From positions 1-64,000 of the forward strand of contig SHZZ01000004.1 of assembly GCA_009692005.1 (NCBI GenBank): 64,000 nucleotides of DNA, read 5' to 3'. The stretch comes from Gemmataceae bacterium (GTDB lineage: Bacteria; Planctomycetota; Planctomycetia; Gemmatales; Gemmataceae). A model generated the notes under the pieces. The model did no database searches and was not told the origin of the DNA. It saw only the letters and a list, made by a program, of their open reading frames with translations. The translations under genes were made by a program, and so were the position numbers. Of this stretch, positions 25,025 through 35,481 are shown one piece after another. Each line of letters begins with the position of its first letter. Position 1 is the stretch's first letter.

Positions 25025-25896
25025 GAGAATTGGTAATCCAAGGCAATATCCAAAGCCGGGGCCGAATGGGTCAGGGCGCCAATGCTGATGCGGTCAACAC
25101 CGGTCAGGGCAATGTGGCGAAGGTTTTCCAGCTTGACTCCGCCAGAAGCTTCCAACTGCACGCCTGGAGCCAGGGCGTTTCTTTTTTCTACCGCCAGGCT
25201 CATGGCCTCCAGGCTCATATTGTCGAGCAAAATCACATCAGGATGCGTTTGCAAGGCGGTGTCGAAGCTGGCAAGGTCATCGACTTCCACCTCCACATCC
25301 CAATTGCCTGAATAAGTTTGCCTGGCCAGTAAAACTGCCTTGCGTACAGCAGGCGGCCCGCCTCCCAAGGCGGCCAGATGATTGTCCTTGATCAGGATTC
25401 CATCGGACAAATTGAGGCGATGATTATACCCTCCTCCGCAGCGAACCGCGTACTTATCCAGCAAGCGCCAGCCCGGGGCGATTTTTCTGGTGTCCAAAAC
25501 CTTGACGGGTAAATCGGCCACCAGGGAAGAAAATTTCCAGGCCAGAGTGGCAATTCCAGAAAGCCTTTGCAAAAAATTCAGGGCAATTCTCTCCGCAGAA
25601 AGCATGCCGCGGACCTTGCCCTGGACTTTGGCGATTTCATCTCCCGGCCGCAGCCCCTCACCATCCTGCTTCAACGCCGTAAAACTCGTCTGTGGGGCCA
25701 CCACGGCAAATGTTCTGCCCGCGGTTTCCACACCCGCCAACACCCCTTTTTCCCGGGCCACCACGATGGCGCTCCCCTCCTGATCTTCACTCAGCAAGGC
25801 CTTGCTGGTCAGGTCTCCCGTGGGTTCCAGATCCTCGGCAATGGCAAGAGAAAGCAAGGTCTGGAATGCTTTCATTTCCGCAGGATTGAGCGCCAT
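25021..25896 (-). CDS. nadC: Nicotinate-nucleotide pyrophosphorylase (carboxylating)
   Basis: 291 residues from the ATG at 25896 (AGGGG nine bases before). It catalyses quinolinate + PRPP to nicotinate mononucleotide in NAD synthesis. Visible motifs: ALAEDL-like IAEDLEPTGDLTS, RIALNFLQRLSGIAT, LDTRKIAPGWRLLDKYAVRCGGGYNHR split over the substrate loop, ILIKDNH, and VEVEVDDL with ILLDNM further on. Length and motif order match the family. An upstream extension to 25968 would overlap purQ and is not needed. Confidence 0.94.
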   Translation of the reverse strand: MALNPAEMKAFQTLLSLAIAEDLEPTGDLTSKALLSEDQEGSAIVVAREKGVLAGVETAGRTFAVVAPQTSFTALKQDGEGLRPGDEIAKVQGKVRGMLSAERIALNFLQRLSGIATLAWKFSSLVADLPVKVLDTRKIAPGWRLLDKYAVRCGGGYNHRLNLSDGILIKDNHLAALGGGPPAVRKAVLLARQTYSGNWDVEVEVDDLASFDTALQTHPDVILLDNMSLEAMSLAVEKRNALAPGVQLEASGGVKLENLRHIALTGVDRISIGALTHSAPALDIALDYQFS

Positions 25897-25918
25897 GAAC
25901 CGGCCCCTGGAATTGAGG

Positions 25919-26689
25919 TTATTTGAAATATTCCACCGCGTTTTGGAAAAGGGCAAAGCCTTCTCCATGGGGTTTTAACCCCTCTCGAGTCCAGCGCGGA
26001 TGCTGAGTGGGGAGCAGGTGCCTTTCCGGATGGGGCATAAGGCCCAACACCCTGCCAGAGGGATCGCAAAGCCCCGCGACATTTCCCTGAGAACCGTTGG
26101 GGTTGCAAGGGAAGCCATCCAGTTCCCCTTTTTCGTTGATGAAACGCAGAACCACTTGGCCGGATTTTTCGAGCCCGTCCTGGATCCAGGGAGTGCGGGT
26201 AACAAACCTTCCTTCGCCATGAGCCACGGGAACCAGCAAACGATCCATGTTTTTAAGAAAAGGACATTTGCCAGGTGTTACAGACAAATTTACCCAGCGC
26301 GCCTCGAAGCGGCCGGAGGTGTTATGAGCCAGTGTGGCCAATGGCCCTTCCTCGTCAGGTTGCAGGATCAACCCGGCCTTGAGCAGGACCTGGAATCCAT
26401 TGCAAATACCCAGGATGAGCTTTTCCCGATCGCGAAAAGAGCGCAGTTCCTGTCCGAGGAAGCTGGCCAGCTGATTGGCAAGAATTTTGCCCGCGGCGAC
26501 ATCATCGCCATAGGTAAACCCGCCAGGAATAACCAGGATTTGGAAGTCGCGCAAAGCCATGGGGTTTTTTCTAAGTTCAATTATGTGAATACTTTGCGTC
26601 GACACACCAGCCTTTTGAAAGGCAAATTCCGTCTCTTTATCGCAGTTAGAACCTGGGGCTCTAAGGATTAGGACCCGCGGACTGGCCAT
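25919..26689 (-). CDS. purQ: Phosphoribosylformylglycinamidine synthase, glutaminase subunit
   Basis: 256 residues. A class I glutamine amidotransferase: RAPGSNCDKETEFAF at the N-terminus, PGGFTYGDD, the nucleophile elbow GICNGFQVLLKAGL (catalytic Cys), and the distal HPERH near the C-terminus (GLMPHPERHL). It supplies ammonia to PurL for step 4 of purine synthesis. PurL and PurS are not in the window. It is first in the minus-strand operon purQ-nadC-birA-lipoate ligase and is divergent from the 16S rRNA gene. An AGGGG site precedes the ATG. Confidence 0.95.
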   Translation of the reverse strand: MASPRVLILRAPGSNCDKETEFAFQKAGVSTQSIHIIELRKNPMALRDFQILVIPGGFTYGDDVAAGKILANQLASFLGQELRSFRDREKLILGICNGFQVLLKAGLILQPDEEGPLATLAHNTSGRFEARWVNLSVTPGKCPFLKNMDRLLVPVAHGEGRFVTRTPWIQDGLEKSGQVVLRFINEKGELDGFPCNPNGSQGNVAGLCDPSGRVLGLMPHPERHLLPTQHPRWTREGLKPHGEGFALFQNAVEYFK

Positions 26690-26832
26690 GGAAGCACCCC
26701 TGAAAGAAGAAAAACCATACCGTCTATTCTAAAAAAAGGAAGGAAAATGGGTTGGGAAGAAAATAAAAAGGCTGAAACTCTCCGAGAAAACCCCTGGTTT
26801 TCTAGAGAATGGGATTTTTTTCCCTCGACTGG

Positions 26833-26861
26833 TTGACTCCTTCGAAAGGGGTGCCTATATT
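26833..26861 (+). promoter_or_regulatory. Sigma70-type promoter of the 16S rRNA gene
   Basis: TTGACT (26833-26838) and TATATT (26856-26861) are separated by exactly 17 bases. Both boxes are one base from consensus (TTGACA, TATAAT). The expected start would be near 26868, giving a leader of about 315 bases. Confidence 0.8.
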
Positions 26862-26901
26862 CAAACTATCCTCATTAGTGAGGAGCGCTTTGCTGATTGT
26901 A

Positions 26902-26949
26902 GTTTGGCTTGCCAAACCATAAGAAGCGGGCGGGGAGCTTATGGCTCCC
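26902..26949 (+). other. Two leader hairpins of the 16S transcript
   Basis: GTTTGG-CTTG-CCAAAC (26902-26917) and GGGAGC-TTATG-GCTCCC (26933-26949) are perfect 6-bp stems between the promoter and boxA. Their position matches the stem-loop (boxB-like) that precedes boxA in many rRNA leaders. Their role is inferred. Confidence 0.55.
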
Positions 26950-26953
26950 TATA

Positions 26954-26968
26954 TGATCTTTGACAATT
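26954..26968 (+). promoter_or_regulatory. boxA antitermination element
   Basis: TGATCTTTGACAATT differs at two positions from the E. coli rRNA boxA TGCTCTTTAACAATT. In the transcript it would load NusB-NusE and protect the untranslated RNA from Rho. It lies in the 16S leader about 90 bases after the predicted start. Confidence 0.8.
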
Positions 26969-26992
26969 CGGTGGTAATATAGCCAATTATAC

Positions 26993-27029
26993 AGGAATGT
27001 GTTGAGCTTTTTTTAGCTGACACATTCCT
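26993..27029 (+). other. 16S leader hairpin, probable processing site
   Basis: AGGAATGTGT pairs with ACACATTCCT-like sequence (inner TGAGCT/AGCTGA, T-rich loop), making a long stem about 155 bases before the mature 16S. The overlapping segment TACAGGAAT (26990-26998) can alternatively pair with ATTCCTGTA (28760-28768) behind the gene, as a leader-trailer stalk. Which pairing forms is unknown. Confidence 0.5.
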
Positions 27030-27183
27030 CGTGAGTTACGATGAAAATCGTAGAATTCGAGTTCTTTGAGTCAATCTAAAAAAAGCGATAGTCAAACTCA
27101 TCAATCGCGTTAATAAACAGCGGAAGCCGCGCTTGTCGTGGCAGAAGCTGATTAGATCGGGCGAAAGCCCGAAAAGCGTATTT

Positions 27184-28710
<1,527 letters not shown>

Positions 28711-28723
28711 CTAAGGAGACCTC

Positions 28724-28741
28724 TGAAGCTTCGGCTTCAGT
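28724..28741 (+). other. 16S trailer hairpin
   Basis: CTGAAGC-TTCG-GCTTCAG forms a compact stem with a TTCG-type tetraloop just after the 16S 3' end. Probably a structural or processing element of the precursor. Confidence 0.6.
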
Positions 28742-28794
28742 AAATTCCTACATGTGACAATTCCTGTAGAATGGCCTTACCACTGAATTCAAGG

Positions 28795-28834
28795 AAACCC
28801 CGCTTCCCTCACCGGAAGCGGGGTTTATATATTT
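28795..28834 (+). terminator. Terminator of the 16S rRNA unit
   Basis: AAACCCCGCTTCC and GGAAGCGGGGTTT form a perfect 13-bp stem around CTCACC, followed by ATATATTT. It ends the 16S transcript after one gene and lies only a few bases before the ATG of the Trm112-like gene. Confidence 0.85.
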
Positions 28835-28839
28835 ACATC

Positions 28840-29064
28840 ATGCTTAACACCGATCCCGAACTCCTGGCCATCTTGCGCTGCCCAATCAATCCGCTTTCCC
28901 CCTTGTCCGAATGCGAACAGGGTTTGCTGTGCGGCCAATGTGGCATGATGTACCCAATCGTCAACGGCATCCCCTGCCTGCTTCCCCAGGACGGAATCCT
29001 GCCTCGGGGAATTACTTCCCATCGGGCCCTCCCCTGTGCCAAAGCGGCCAGGGGAAAAAAATAA
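28840..29064 (+). CDS. Trm112 / UPF0434-family small protein
   Basis: 74 residues from the ATG at 28840. LLAILRCPINPLSPL followed by LLCGQCGMMYPIVNGIPCLLP is the layout of the Trm112p/YcaR zinc-ribbon family. The first CxxC knuckle is incomplete here (CPIN), while the second (CGQC) is intact. Bacterial homologues are small accessory proteins, often next to lipid A or envelope genes, with poorly known roles. No good ribosome binding site is visible, and the 16S terminator sits immediately upstream, so expression may depend on a promoter within the trailer. Confidence 0.75.
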   Translation: MLNTDPELLAILRCPINPLSPLSECEQGLLCGQCGMMYPIVNGIPCLLPQDGILPRGITSHRALPCAKAARGKK

Positions 29065-29092
29065 CCGCCCGGTTTACCGGACGGTTATTCTC
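29060..29092. terminator. Bidirectional terminator between convergent genes
   Basis: AATAACCGCCCGG and CCGGACGGTTATT form a 13-base stem (one mismatch-type pair) around TTTA, with A-rich sequence to the left and T-rich to the right. It can serve both the Trm112-like gene and the minus-strand lipoprotein gene. Confidence 0.8.
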
Positions 29093-29106
29093 GTTTCCAA
29101 AACAGT

Positions 29107-29769
29107 TTAACGATAGGGGGTGCCTGAGGGAGGCGCCGGGATTCCCAATGGCGCGGCTTTTGGCGTTCCGCCAGCCGGGGGAAGAACTGTCGTGGACGGA
29201 AGCGGCTTCTGATTTGGCCCTCCTGGGGGAGGTGGAATCAAAACCGGGCCATCCGCTGGCGCCAGAGGAAAGAGATTCAACACCGGATCATTTACCTTTT
29301 CCATGGAAACCGGGTCGGGCTCCGGCATGTTCTTCGGCCCAGGTGTCAATTTGGAAGAAGGTAATCCCAGGCCGGGGTTTTCTTCACCCTTGCCCTTTTC
29401 CACATCGGTCGGCGCGGGAATGGTGTAGACCGGCGCAGTCTCCTTGTCTTGTGGCTGATATTTGACCCGGTTGATTTCGCTGGCGGGTACCGTTTCCCCT
29501 TCCACCTTCTTGGATCCTTCCACCTGGAAGGGCTTGCCATCCAAGGGATTGTCGACATTGGCGATGGCGCCAGCACCTGTTTTCTTCTTTTCCCCTACCG
29601 TTTCTTTGTCGTTCAATTGATTCACCGAATATGAAGGCTTCGGTTGAAATTGCTGGACCTTGGCCGTTTCACTGTCGGTGCAAAAGGGGCACCAATTAAA
29701 GCATCCGGTCAAGAAAAGACTGCTGAGGCTCAGGGATGCCCCGAGACCGGTTTTCCACATCCACCGCAT
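29107..29769 (-). CDS. Proline-rich lipoprotein, hypothetical
   Basis: 220 residues. The signal peptide ends in the lipobox LFLTGC (Cys about residue 23). Three more cysteine-containing positions follow directly (FNWCPFC). The rest is low-complexity and mostly disordered: Lys/Glu-rich in the first half, Pro-rich in the second (LIPPPPGGP, LGIPAPPSGTP). GGGAGG precedes the ATG. Such Pro-rich envelope lipoproteins are common in Planctomycetes; GYF domains bind Pro-rich segments elsewhere, but a link to the GYF protein at 2225 is only a thought. Confidence 0.72.
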   Translation of the reverse strand: MRWMWKTGLGASLSLSSLFLTGCFNWCPFCTDSETAKVQQFQPKPSYSVNQLNDKETVGEKKKTGAGAIANVDNPLDGKPFQVEGSKKVEGETVPASEINRVKYQPQDKETAPVYTIPAPTDVEKGKGEENPGLGLPSSKLTPGPKNMPEPDPVSMEKVNDPVLNLFPLAPADGPVLIPPPPGGPNQKPLPSTTVLPPAGGTPKAAPLGIPAPPSGTPYR

Positions 29770-29931
29770 GGGATATCCTCCCGGAATTCCCGTGGGATCA
29801 CGGCATCACGCGGCAGCCCGTTGCCACCCGTTTACGCGCTTTCCAGCCAAGGGAAAAGTTGAGGGGGGATACAATCAGCCGGTCTTGCCGTCAAGAGCAA
29901 GGCTCGTCCAGTAAGACAAGGAACCCGAGGG

Positions 29932-30213
29932 TTAATTAGGCAAGCCATTGGGACCAGGCAAAGGAGCGGGCAGAGGCGCCGCCGCACCGCCATTTACCCC
30001 GCCTTGCGCGTTATTCCCCCCCGCTTCGATCGAGGCTAGCTCTTTAGAAAGGGGAAAGAATGGCGAAGGGGCAAAGTATTGTGGCGGGTGTTCCATGTAG
30101 TGGCCGCTGGGAAGTGTCATGCCGGCAATATGGGTCTGGCAGCCGGTGACGGACCCCAGCGCCATGGCGAAAATCCCAATTCCCAGCGCCCTAATCGTGC
30201 TTTGCTTGATCAT
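29932..30213 (-). CDS. Small planctomycete lipoprotein
   Basis: 93 residues from the ATG at 30213, chosen over the ATG two codons upstream because AGGAG lies 8 bases before it. The signal peptide ends in VTGC. The segment THIAGMTLPSGHYMEHPPQY recurs in short lipoproteins of this phylum. The C-terminus is Pro/Ala/Gly-rich. Function unknown. It probably shares an operon with the following proline-rich lipoprotein gene. Confidence 0.75.
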   Translation of the reverse strand: MIKQSTIRALGIGIFAMALGSVTGCQTHIAGMTLPSGHYMEHPPQYFAPSPFFPLSKELASIEAGGNNAQGGVNGGAAAPLPAPLPGPNGLPN

Positions 30214-30391
30214 TCCCATTTCTCCTGCCTTGGCCTTCCTTCATCCCAAGTCAACATAAAAGTGGACACGCGGTCCTCTTGTCTTTCCTTATCGACGGCA
30301 GGAGAGGAAGAATTTACTGGAAATATTGGAATTGCCGGTCCATCCTTTTGTCAGGTCTGGGCGTTTTATCAGGATTGACTGGTTTGGGGAT

Positions 30392-31129
30392 ATGGATGTC
30401 ATGAAGAACTACCCGCCAACCTTGCGCTGGATTGGCCCATCGGATCCCGTGCCCATTCTCTTGCTCAATGAGCAAAGCTGCCCTGGGAGAAAAAAAGCCG
30501 GGCTGGACTCCCCCCCGTGGGTACACACTGGCACGCCGGGAATTCCCTTCGATTTCACTCGCCACATGCGGGACCTGATCGAGGACATCGCTATTGAAGT
30601 CGGAGATTTTACCCACCTCGACCCGTCGAAACTCCTGGTCGGCATCACCCGGGCGAGAAACCCTGTTCGTCACGGTTTGCAGGCGCGCGTCACTCCTATG
30701 CGATTTCAGGATGGCAAAAGAAGGACGCAAAAAGGACGCACCGCCTACGAAGTGCAGCGGTTTTTTGTCGAAGGCAGCGAAATCCTTTACCTGGTCACCT
30801 TTTGTCTACCGCGCTTCCTCAACCAAACCCTGGAAAGCAAGCTGGTCACCATCATTCACGAACTGTTTCACATCAGCCCGGAATTCAATGGCGACCTGCG
30901 CCGGCATTCCGGTCGCTGCCAATGGCATTCCCACAGCAAGAAAGAATACGATTTGCAAATGCTCGGCATTGCCAGGGAATACTTGGGGAAAACGCATCGG
31001 CCAGCGCGGCACGATTTCCTTCGCCTGGACTATGCTCAATTAGTCCATAAGCATGGGGGTGTCCGCGGTTTGTCGGTCCCCCTGCCCCGCTTGCTGCCGG
31101 TCACCACCCTGGAACAAAACCCAAAATAG
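30392..31129 (+). CDS. HELFH zinc metallopeptidase, PhageMetallopep-like
   Basis: 245 residues from the ATG at 30392 (ATG 30401 or a TTG further upstream are alternatives). The zinc motif is HELFHISPEFNGDLRRH, with a third candidate ligand in the following SGRCQWHSHSK. The sequence around it resembles the putative phage metallopeptidase family (VTIIHELFHI). The N-terminal half contains FDFTRHMRDLIEDIA and a basic stretch. No signal peptide is seen, so it is probably cytoplasmic. Substrate unknown. A 15-base gap separates it from the dehydratase gene, so the two may be co-transcribed. Confidence 0.72.
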   Translation: MDVMKNYPPTLRWIGPSDPVPILLLNEQSCPGRKKAGLDSPPWVHTGTPGIPFDFTRHMRDLIEDIAIEVGDFTHLDPSKLLVGITRARNPVRHGLQARVTPMRFQDGKRRTQKGRTAYEVQRFFVEGSEILYLVTFCLPRFLNQTLESKLVTIIHELFHISPEFNGDLRRHSGRCQWHSHSKKEYDLQMLGIAREYLGKTHRPARHDFLRLDYAQLVHKHGGVRGLSVPLPRLLPVTTLEQNPK

Positions 31130-31144
31130 CCGCCGGGAGCCATC

Positions 31145-33106
31145 ATGCCGGAGATTGCCTTCCCACTGAAAGGATACCTTCAGGGGACTGACGAAGTTTT
31201 TAACCTGTGCAGCAAAGCCGAAGGGCCCAAAGGCAGCCTTCCCCTCACTGAGGAGTTGTTGCTCAATTCCCCGAGCGGCGACTTGTTCGGCTGGTCCTTG
31301 AACGCCGGCATGGGTTGGAAGCCTGAGGAAATGGGCCGGCCCGAATTTCTCATCCTTTCCACTTCCGGCGGATTGCGCGCGCCGGACGGATCCCCCCTGG
31401 CTCTCGGCTTTCATACAGGCCATTGGGAAGTCGCACTGCTGGTGAAGGAAGCAGCGCTCCGCTTCAAAGATCTCCATTGCATTCCCTTTGCCGGCTTTGT
31501 CACCGACCCTTGCGATGGCCGCACGCAAGGCACTACAGGCATGATGGATAGCCTGCCCTTCCGCAATGATGCCGCCATGGTCCTGCGTCGCTTGGCTCGG
31601 TCGCTTCCCACGCGTAAAGGGGTTCTCGGGATCGCCACCTGTGACAAAGGTCTTCCCGCCATGATGATGGCGGTCGCCGGCCTGGGGGAACTTTCCTCGA
31701 TCATTGTGCCCGGTGGTGTCACTCTTCCTCCGATAGGGGGGGAGGATGCCGGAAAAGTACAAACGATCGGAGCTCGTTTTTCACACGGGCAAATCACGCT
31801 TCAGGAAGCCGCAGAGGCCGGATGCAGGGCCTGCGCTTCCCCTGGCGGCGGGTGTCAATTCCTGGGCACGGCGGCAACTTCCCAAATCGTGGCTGAGGCT
31901 TTGGGGTTGGCTCTTCCCCATTCCGCACTGGCGCCATCGGGCCAGCCGGTATGGCTCGACTTGGCGGCAAAATCCGCCGAGGCCCTCTTTGCTTTGCAAC
32001 GGGCAGGTATCCGCGCCAAAGACATTCTCACCTCGGCAGCATTGAAAAACGCCATGACGGTTCACGCTGCCGTCGGCGGGTCCACCAACTTACTCCTGCA
32101 CATCCCTGCCATCGCACATGCCGCCGGTTTGCCCCGCCCTACCGTGGAAGACTGGATAGCCATCAATCGCCAGGTGCCCAGACTGGTTGATGCGCTACCT
32201 AATGGCCCGGTTGGCCACCCGACTGTACGAGTTTTCCTCGCCGGCGGCGTGCCCGAGGTGATGCTTCACTTGGCGGAGATGGGCCTGCTCGACCTTGAAG
32301 TTCTCACTTGCACGGGAATAAAACTCGGCCAGGTCTTGTCCGAATGGGAAAAGTCGCCCCGCAGGAAAAAGTTCCGCGAGATTCTGCAACAGCAAGATGG
32401 GGTGGATCCGGCCGAAGTGATTTTCACTCCCGCTGAGGCAAAAAAGCGCGGACTGACCTCAACCATTTGCTTCCCCAGGGGAAACCTGGCGCCAGAGGGC
32501 TCGGTCATCAAGGCGACTGCCATCGATTCCTCGGTGGTTGGGGCGGATGGAATTTACCGGCACACAGGTCCGGCCCGGGTATTTACTTGCGAGCGCGGCG
32601 CCATTGCCGCCATCAAGGAAAAGAAAATCCAGGCGGGCGATATCATGGTGTTAATTTGCAGGGGCCCCATGGGCAGCGGCATGGAGGAAACCTATCAGGT
32701 CACTTCCGCCTTGAAGCACCTGCCCTTTGGGAAAAAAGTCTCACTACTTACGGACGCACGCTTTTCCGGAGTCTCCACCGGCGCCTGCATTGGCCACATC
32801 GGACCAGAAGCCCTGGCCGGCGGGCCGATTGGAAAAGTTCTCGATGGCGACCTCATTGAAATCGTGATCAACCGCAATGACCTTGTGGGTTCTGTAAACC
32901 TTGTGGGCGAACAGGGGAAATATTTGGGTATTGAAGGGGGGGGCAAAATCCTGAAGGAGCGGCTGCCCCGGCCCGATTTGGCGCCCGACCCCAACTTGCC
33001 AGAGGATACCAAGCTGTGGGCCGCTTTACAGGCTCTCAGCGGCGGAACCTGGGGCGGTTGTGTTTTCGATTCAGCGCATTTAATTCAGGCCTTGAATCGT
33101 CCCTAG
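31145..33106 (+). CDS. YjhG/YagF-family sugar-acid dehydratase (IlvD/Edd superfamily)
   Basis: 653 residues, close to the 655 of E. coli YjhG. The N-terminal [14 protein letters not shown] and [20 protein letters not shown], then [18 protein letters not shown] and [15 protein letters not shown], are characteristic of the YjhG/YagF branch. The iron-sulphur cysteines of the superfamily are in PCDG, ATCDK and [12 protein letters not shown]. YjhG dehydrates D-xylonate to 2-keto-3-deoxy-xylonate; the substrate here is likely a pentonate or similar sugar acid. A nucleoside transporter and a decayed nucleoside hydrolase lie downstream, so sugar salvage is a plausible theme. Confidence 0.9.
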   Translation: MPEIAFPLKGYLQGTDEVFNLCSKAEGPKGSLPLTEELLLNSPSGDLFGWSLNAGMGWKPEEMGRPEFLILSTSGGLRAPDGSPLALGFHTGHWEVALLVKEAALRFKDLHCIPFAGFVTDPCDGRTQGTTGMMDSLPFRNDAAMVLRRLARSLPTRKGVLGIATCDKGLPAMMMAVAGLGELSSIIVPGGVTLPPIGGEDAGKVQTIGARFSHGQITLQEAAEAGCRACASPGGGCQFLGTAATSQIVAEALGLALPHSALAPSGQPVWLDLAAKSAEALFALQRAGIRAKDILTSAALKNAMTVHAAVGGSTNLLLHIPAIAHAAGLPRPTVEDWIAINRQVPRLVDALPNGPVGHPTVRVFLAGGVPEVMLHLAEMGLLDLEVLTCTGIKLGQVLSEWEKSPRRKKFREILQQQDGVDPAEVIFTPAEAKKRGLTSTICFPRGNLAPEGSVIKATAIDSSVVGADGIYRHTGPARVFTCERGAIAAIKEKKIQAGDIMVLICRGPMGSGMEETYQVTSALKHLPFGKKVSLLTDARFSGVSTGACIGHIGPEALAGGPIGKVLDGDLIEIVINRNDLVGSVNLVGEQGKYLGIEGGGKILKERLPRPDLAPDPNLPEDTKLWAALQALSGGTWGGCVFDSAHLIQALNRP

Positions 33107-33197
33107 CAGTTTTTCATTTCGCCTGTTGATATTCTCCTCGGCTTGGTTCATAGTAAAGCCTCATTTTATTGCTTCGCCTTGAAGGAAGGGTTGTTCC

Positions 33198-34496
33198 ATG
33201 GGTTCGGTCAATTTGCGGTTGTTCATTATGATGGTGCTGCAGTTTTTTATTTGGGGTGCCTGGCTTCCCCTGATCTTCGGCTACCTACCCAGCCTTGGTT
33301 TCACTTCCACCCAGCAAGCTTTGATTTTGAACACCTTTCCCATTGCCGCCATTGTGGGAATGTTCTTCAGTAATCAATTTGCTGACCGCAATTATTCGGC
33401 GGAACGATTTCTTGGGTTCAGCCACTTGGTGGGCGGATTGGCCATCCTGGGTTGCGGGTTCACACGCGATTTCTACCCATTCTTTATTCTGATGCTGGTT
33501 CATTGCCTGTTGTATGTTCCCACGATTTCCATCACCAATTCAATTGCCTTTGCCCACATGAAGGACCCCCAAAAAGAATTTGGGATTATCCGCATGGGCG
33601 GGACCATTGGTTGGATCTTGGCTGCCTGGCCTTTCACCTTCATCCTGGTCGATTGGAGCAAGGTAAATGCCGCCGGCTCCAAGGGTTTGATCGACTGGAT
33701 GGGGACCGTCCTGAGTTCCGGTTTGCAGGGCGATGCGATGAAGGATGCTACTAAATGGACTTTTATGGTGGCCGGCGTTGCCTCCCTCTTGCTGGCCGCC
33801 TATAGCCTGATTTTGCCGCACACTCCACCGAAAAAAGCCAATGGCAACGGCGGTGAAAAACTGGCCTGGGTGGAAGCCCTGCAACTTTTAAAACACCCTT
33901 TCGTTTTGGTTCTGTTTATCGTGACCTTCATCGATGCCTTTGTGCATAACAGCTATTTCAATTGGACCGGAGAATTCCTGGGCAGCAAAGATGTGGGAAT
34001 TCCAGGCAATTGGATTATGCCCGTCATGAGCATTGGCCAAGTCGCGGAAATCCTTACCATGGGGATCCTCGGTTCGGTGCTGAAAAATCTGGGGTGGAAG
34101 TGGACGATGGTGGTTGGCGTTTTGGGCCACACCGCCCGTTTTGCCGTTTACTCCCTCTTCCCCCAACGCCAGGAACTGATCATTGGCGTGCAGGTTCTCC
34201 ATGGTATTTGTTACGCTTTCTTTTTTGCCACTGTTTATATTTTTGTGGACGAGTTCTTCCCCAAGGATGCCCGCTCTAGCGCCCAGGGATTGTTCAATGT
34301 GATGATCTTGGGAATAGGAGCGCTGGCAGCCAATTCCCTTTGTCCCTATGTGAAGGATTATTTCACGGTGGACAAAGTCACCGATTACAAGGCGCTTTTC
34401 CAGGTTCCCTGCGGGATTTCACTGGCAGGGGCCATTACCCTGGCGCTGTTTTTCAACCCTCCGGCAAAGGCTTCAGGGAACGACCCGGGACAATAA
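33198..34496 (+). CDS. Nucleoside:H+ symporter-type MFS transporter
   Basis: 432 residues, about twelve membrane segments. QFFIWGAWLPLIFGYL at the start and GIIRMGGTIGWILAAW near the middle are typical of the NHS (NupG/XapB) family. The loop between segments 6 and 7 is short (LPHTPPKKANGNGGEK). It probably imports nucleosides. The nucleoside hydrolase that would act on its substrate follows directly but is broken. Confidence 0.87.
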   Translation: MGSVNLRLFIMMVLQFFIWGAWLPLIFGYLPSLGFTSTQQALILNTFPIAAIVGMFFSNQFADRNYSAERFLGFSHLVGGLAILGCGFTRDFYPFFILMLVHCLLYVPTISITNSIAFAHMKDPQKEFGIIRMGGTIGWILAAWPFTFILVDWSKVNAAGSKGLIDWMGTVLSSGLQGDAMKDATKWTFMVAGVASLLLAAYSLILPHTPPKKANGNGGEKLAWVEALQLLKHPFVLVLFIVTFIDAFVHNSYFNWTGEFLGSKDVGIPGNWIMPVMSIGQVAEILTMGILGSVLKNLGWKWTMVVGVLGHTARFAVYSLFPQRQELIIGVQVLHGICYAFFFATVYIFVDEFFPKDARSSAQGLFNVMILGIGALAANSLCPYVKDYFTVDKVTDYKALFQVPCGISLAGAITLALFFNPPAKASGNDPGQ

Positions 34497-34562
34497 TTCC
34501 AAGACAAGAAAATGTGATGCATTGGGTTTGCATCTAATTGGCGAGTATTCCCACTCCGATTT

Positions 34563-35175
34563 AATGGGAGCGTGGTAATTGTTACCGTCCGCTACCTGAC
34601 CAATATCCCAGGCCTTTTGCAACTGAAAGCAACTGCTGAAGAGCCCAGCGAAATAGATCTGGTGAAACGGAAAGTGAAATTGCGGGTGTGCATGGGGGGA
34701 AATTTCATTGGTCGGCCTGCGGTGGATGACCTCAAACTGGGAAACAACAACATCACTTATGACAATAGAGCGGCCCTTTACGCGATTCAAAACTGGCCCG
34801 GCAAACTGATGTTTGCGGGCCGGGAGATCGGGTCGGTGCCGAGCGGGCTAAAGGCCGGCGGCAGGCTTCGAGAATAGCCTGAGGACAATCCCATTCGAAC
34901 AGGCTATGCGCTTTGGTTTGGCGGTGAGCCAAAAGATCGGCATGTCGCCGAGCAGGCTGCAGTGCTTTTTGCCGTCCGCGGACTCAAAAATTATTGTGAC
35001 GCCGACAACAAAGGCGAAATGGACTTGAATCCCGACATGACATTTCGCTGGCGACTCGACAAGGACCGCCATCAAGGATTCCTCTTCATGCGGCAAGTTA
35101 ATGGAAAATCAATCGACCGCGTAATCGAGAAGGTGATTGAGGATCTCATGCTGCAATCCCGGCGACAGCAGGGTA
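34563..35175 (+). pseudogene. Nucleoside hydrolase pseudogene (5'-truncated, in-frame stop)
   Basis: Homology begins near 34566 with VIVTVRYLTNIPGLLQ, then DLVKRKVKLRVCMGGNF and YAIQNWPGKLMFAGREIG, the middle of an inosine/uridine-type nucleoside hydrolase. After an in-frame TAG at 34875-34877 the same frame continues with NPIRTGYALWFGG, AAVLFAVRGL and VIEKVIEDLM, the normal C-terminal part. The first ~130 residues, including the calcium-binding DxDxxxDD motif, are missing. The frame runs on to 35342 without further recognisable homology. With the N-terminal active site gone, the product cannot be functional. Bases 34882-35021 are repeated at 36732-36871. Confidence 0.78.
34882..35021 (+). 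repeat. 140-bp direct repeat, copy 1
   Basis: Matches 36732-36871 at a constant offset of 1,850 bases with two mismatches (138/140 by eye; differences at 34889 and 35012). It lies inside the nucleoside hydrolase pseudogene, with family homology continuing on both sides, so this is probably the original location. Confidence 0.92.
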
Positions 35176-35481
35176 AAATAGCGGCCAAATTGCCCACCCA
35201 AAAAAGGCCGCAGGAACATCTCCATTTTCACAAAGACGGAAGCTTTTGGGCCAAGGAGGAGGAAGGCTGGGGGAATTTGCCAAGGAACGCACTTTTTTTG
35301 TGCCTAGACACTGGAATCTACATTAATAGATACTTTTGTTAATTGAGGATTTCATTAACAAGGAACAGAGCAACGATTTGGTTCAATGAGTTTCCCAACT
35401 TGCACCTGAAAAGTATCGTTTTACTCAAATGTTTTCTCCGGATTTCAGTTTATTTTCAGTTTTCAGGAAAGGAAGAATGTA
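35176..35481. other. Transition into AT-rich islet
   Basis: The open frame of the decayed hydrolase continues to 35342 without recognisable homology. From about 35300 the sequence becomes AT-rich compared with the rest of the window. No promoter could be assigned with confidence. GGAAAGGAAG just before 35482 provides a ribosome binding site for the methyltransferase. Confidence 0.5.

Noticed and set aside
26960-26992. Second rRNA promoter starting TTGACA at 26960
   Set aside because: No -10 box lies at 16-18 bases; the sequence is better explained as part of boxA.
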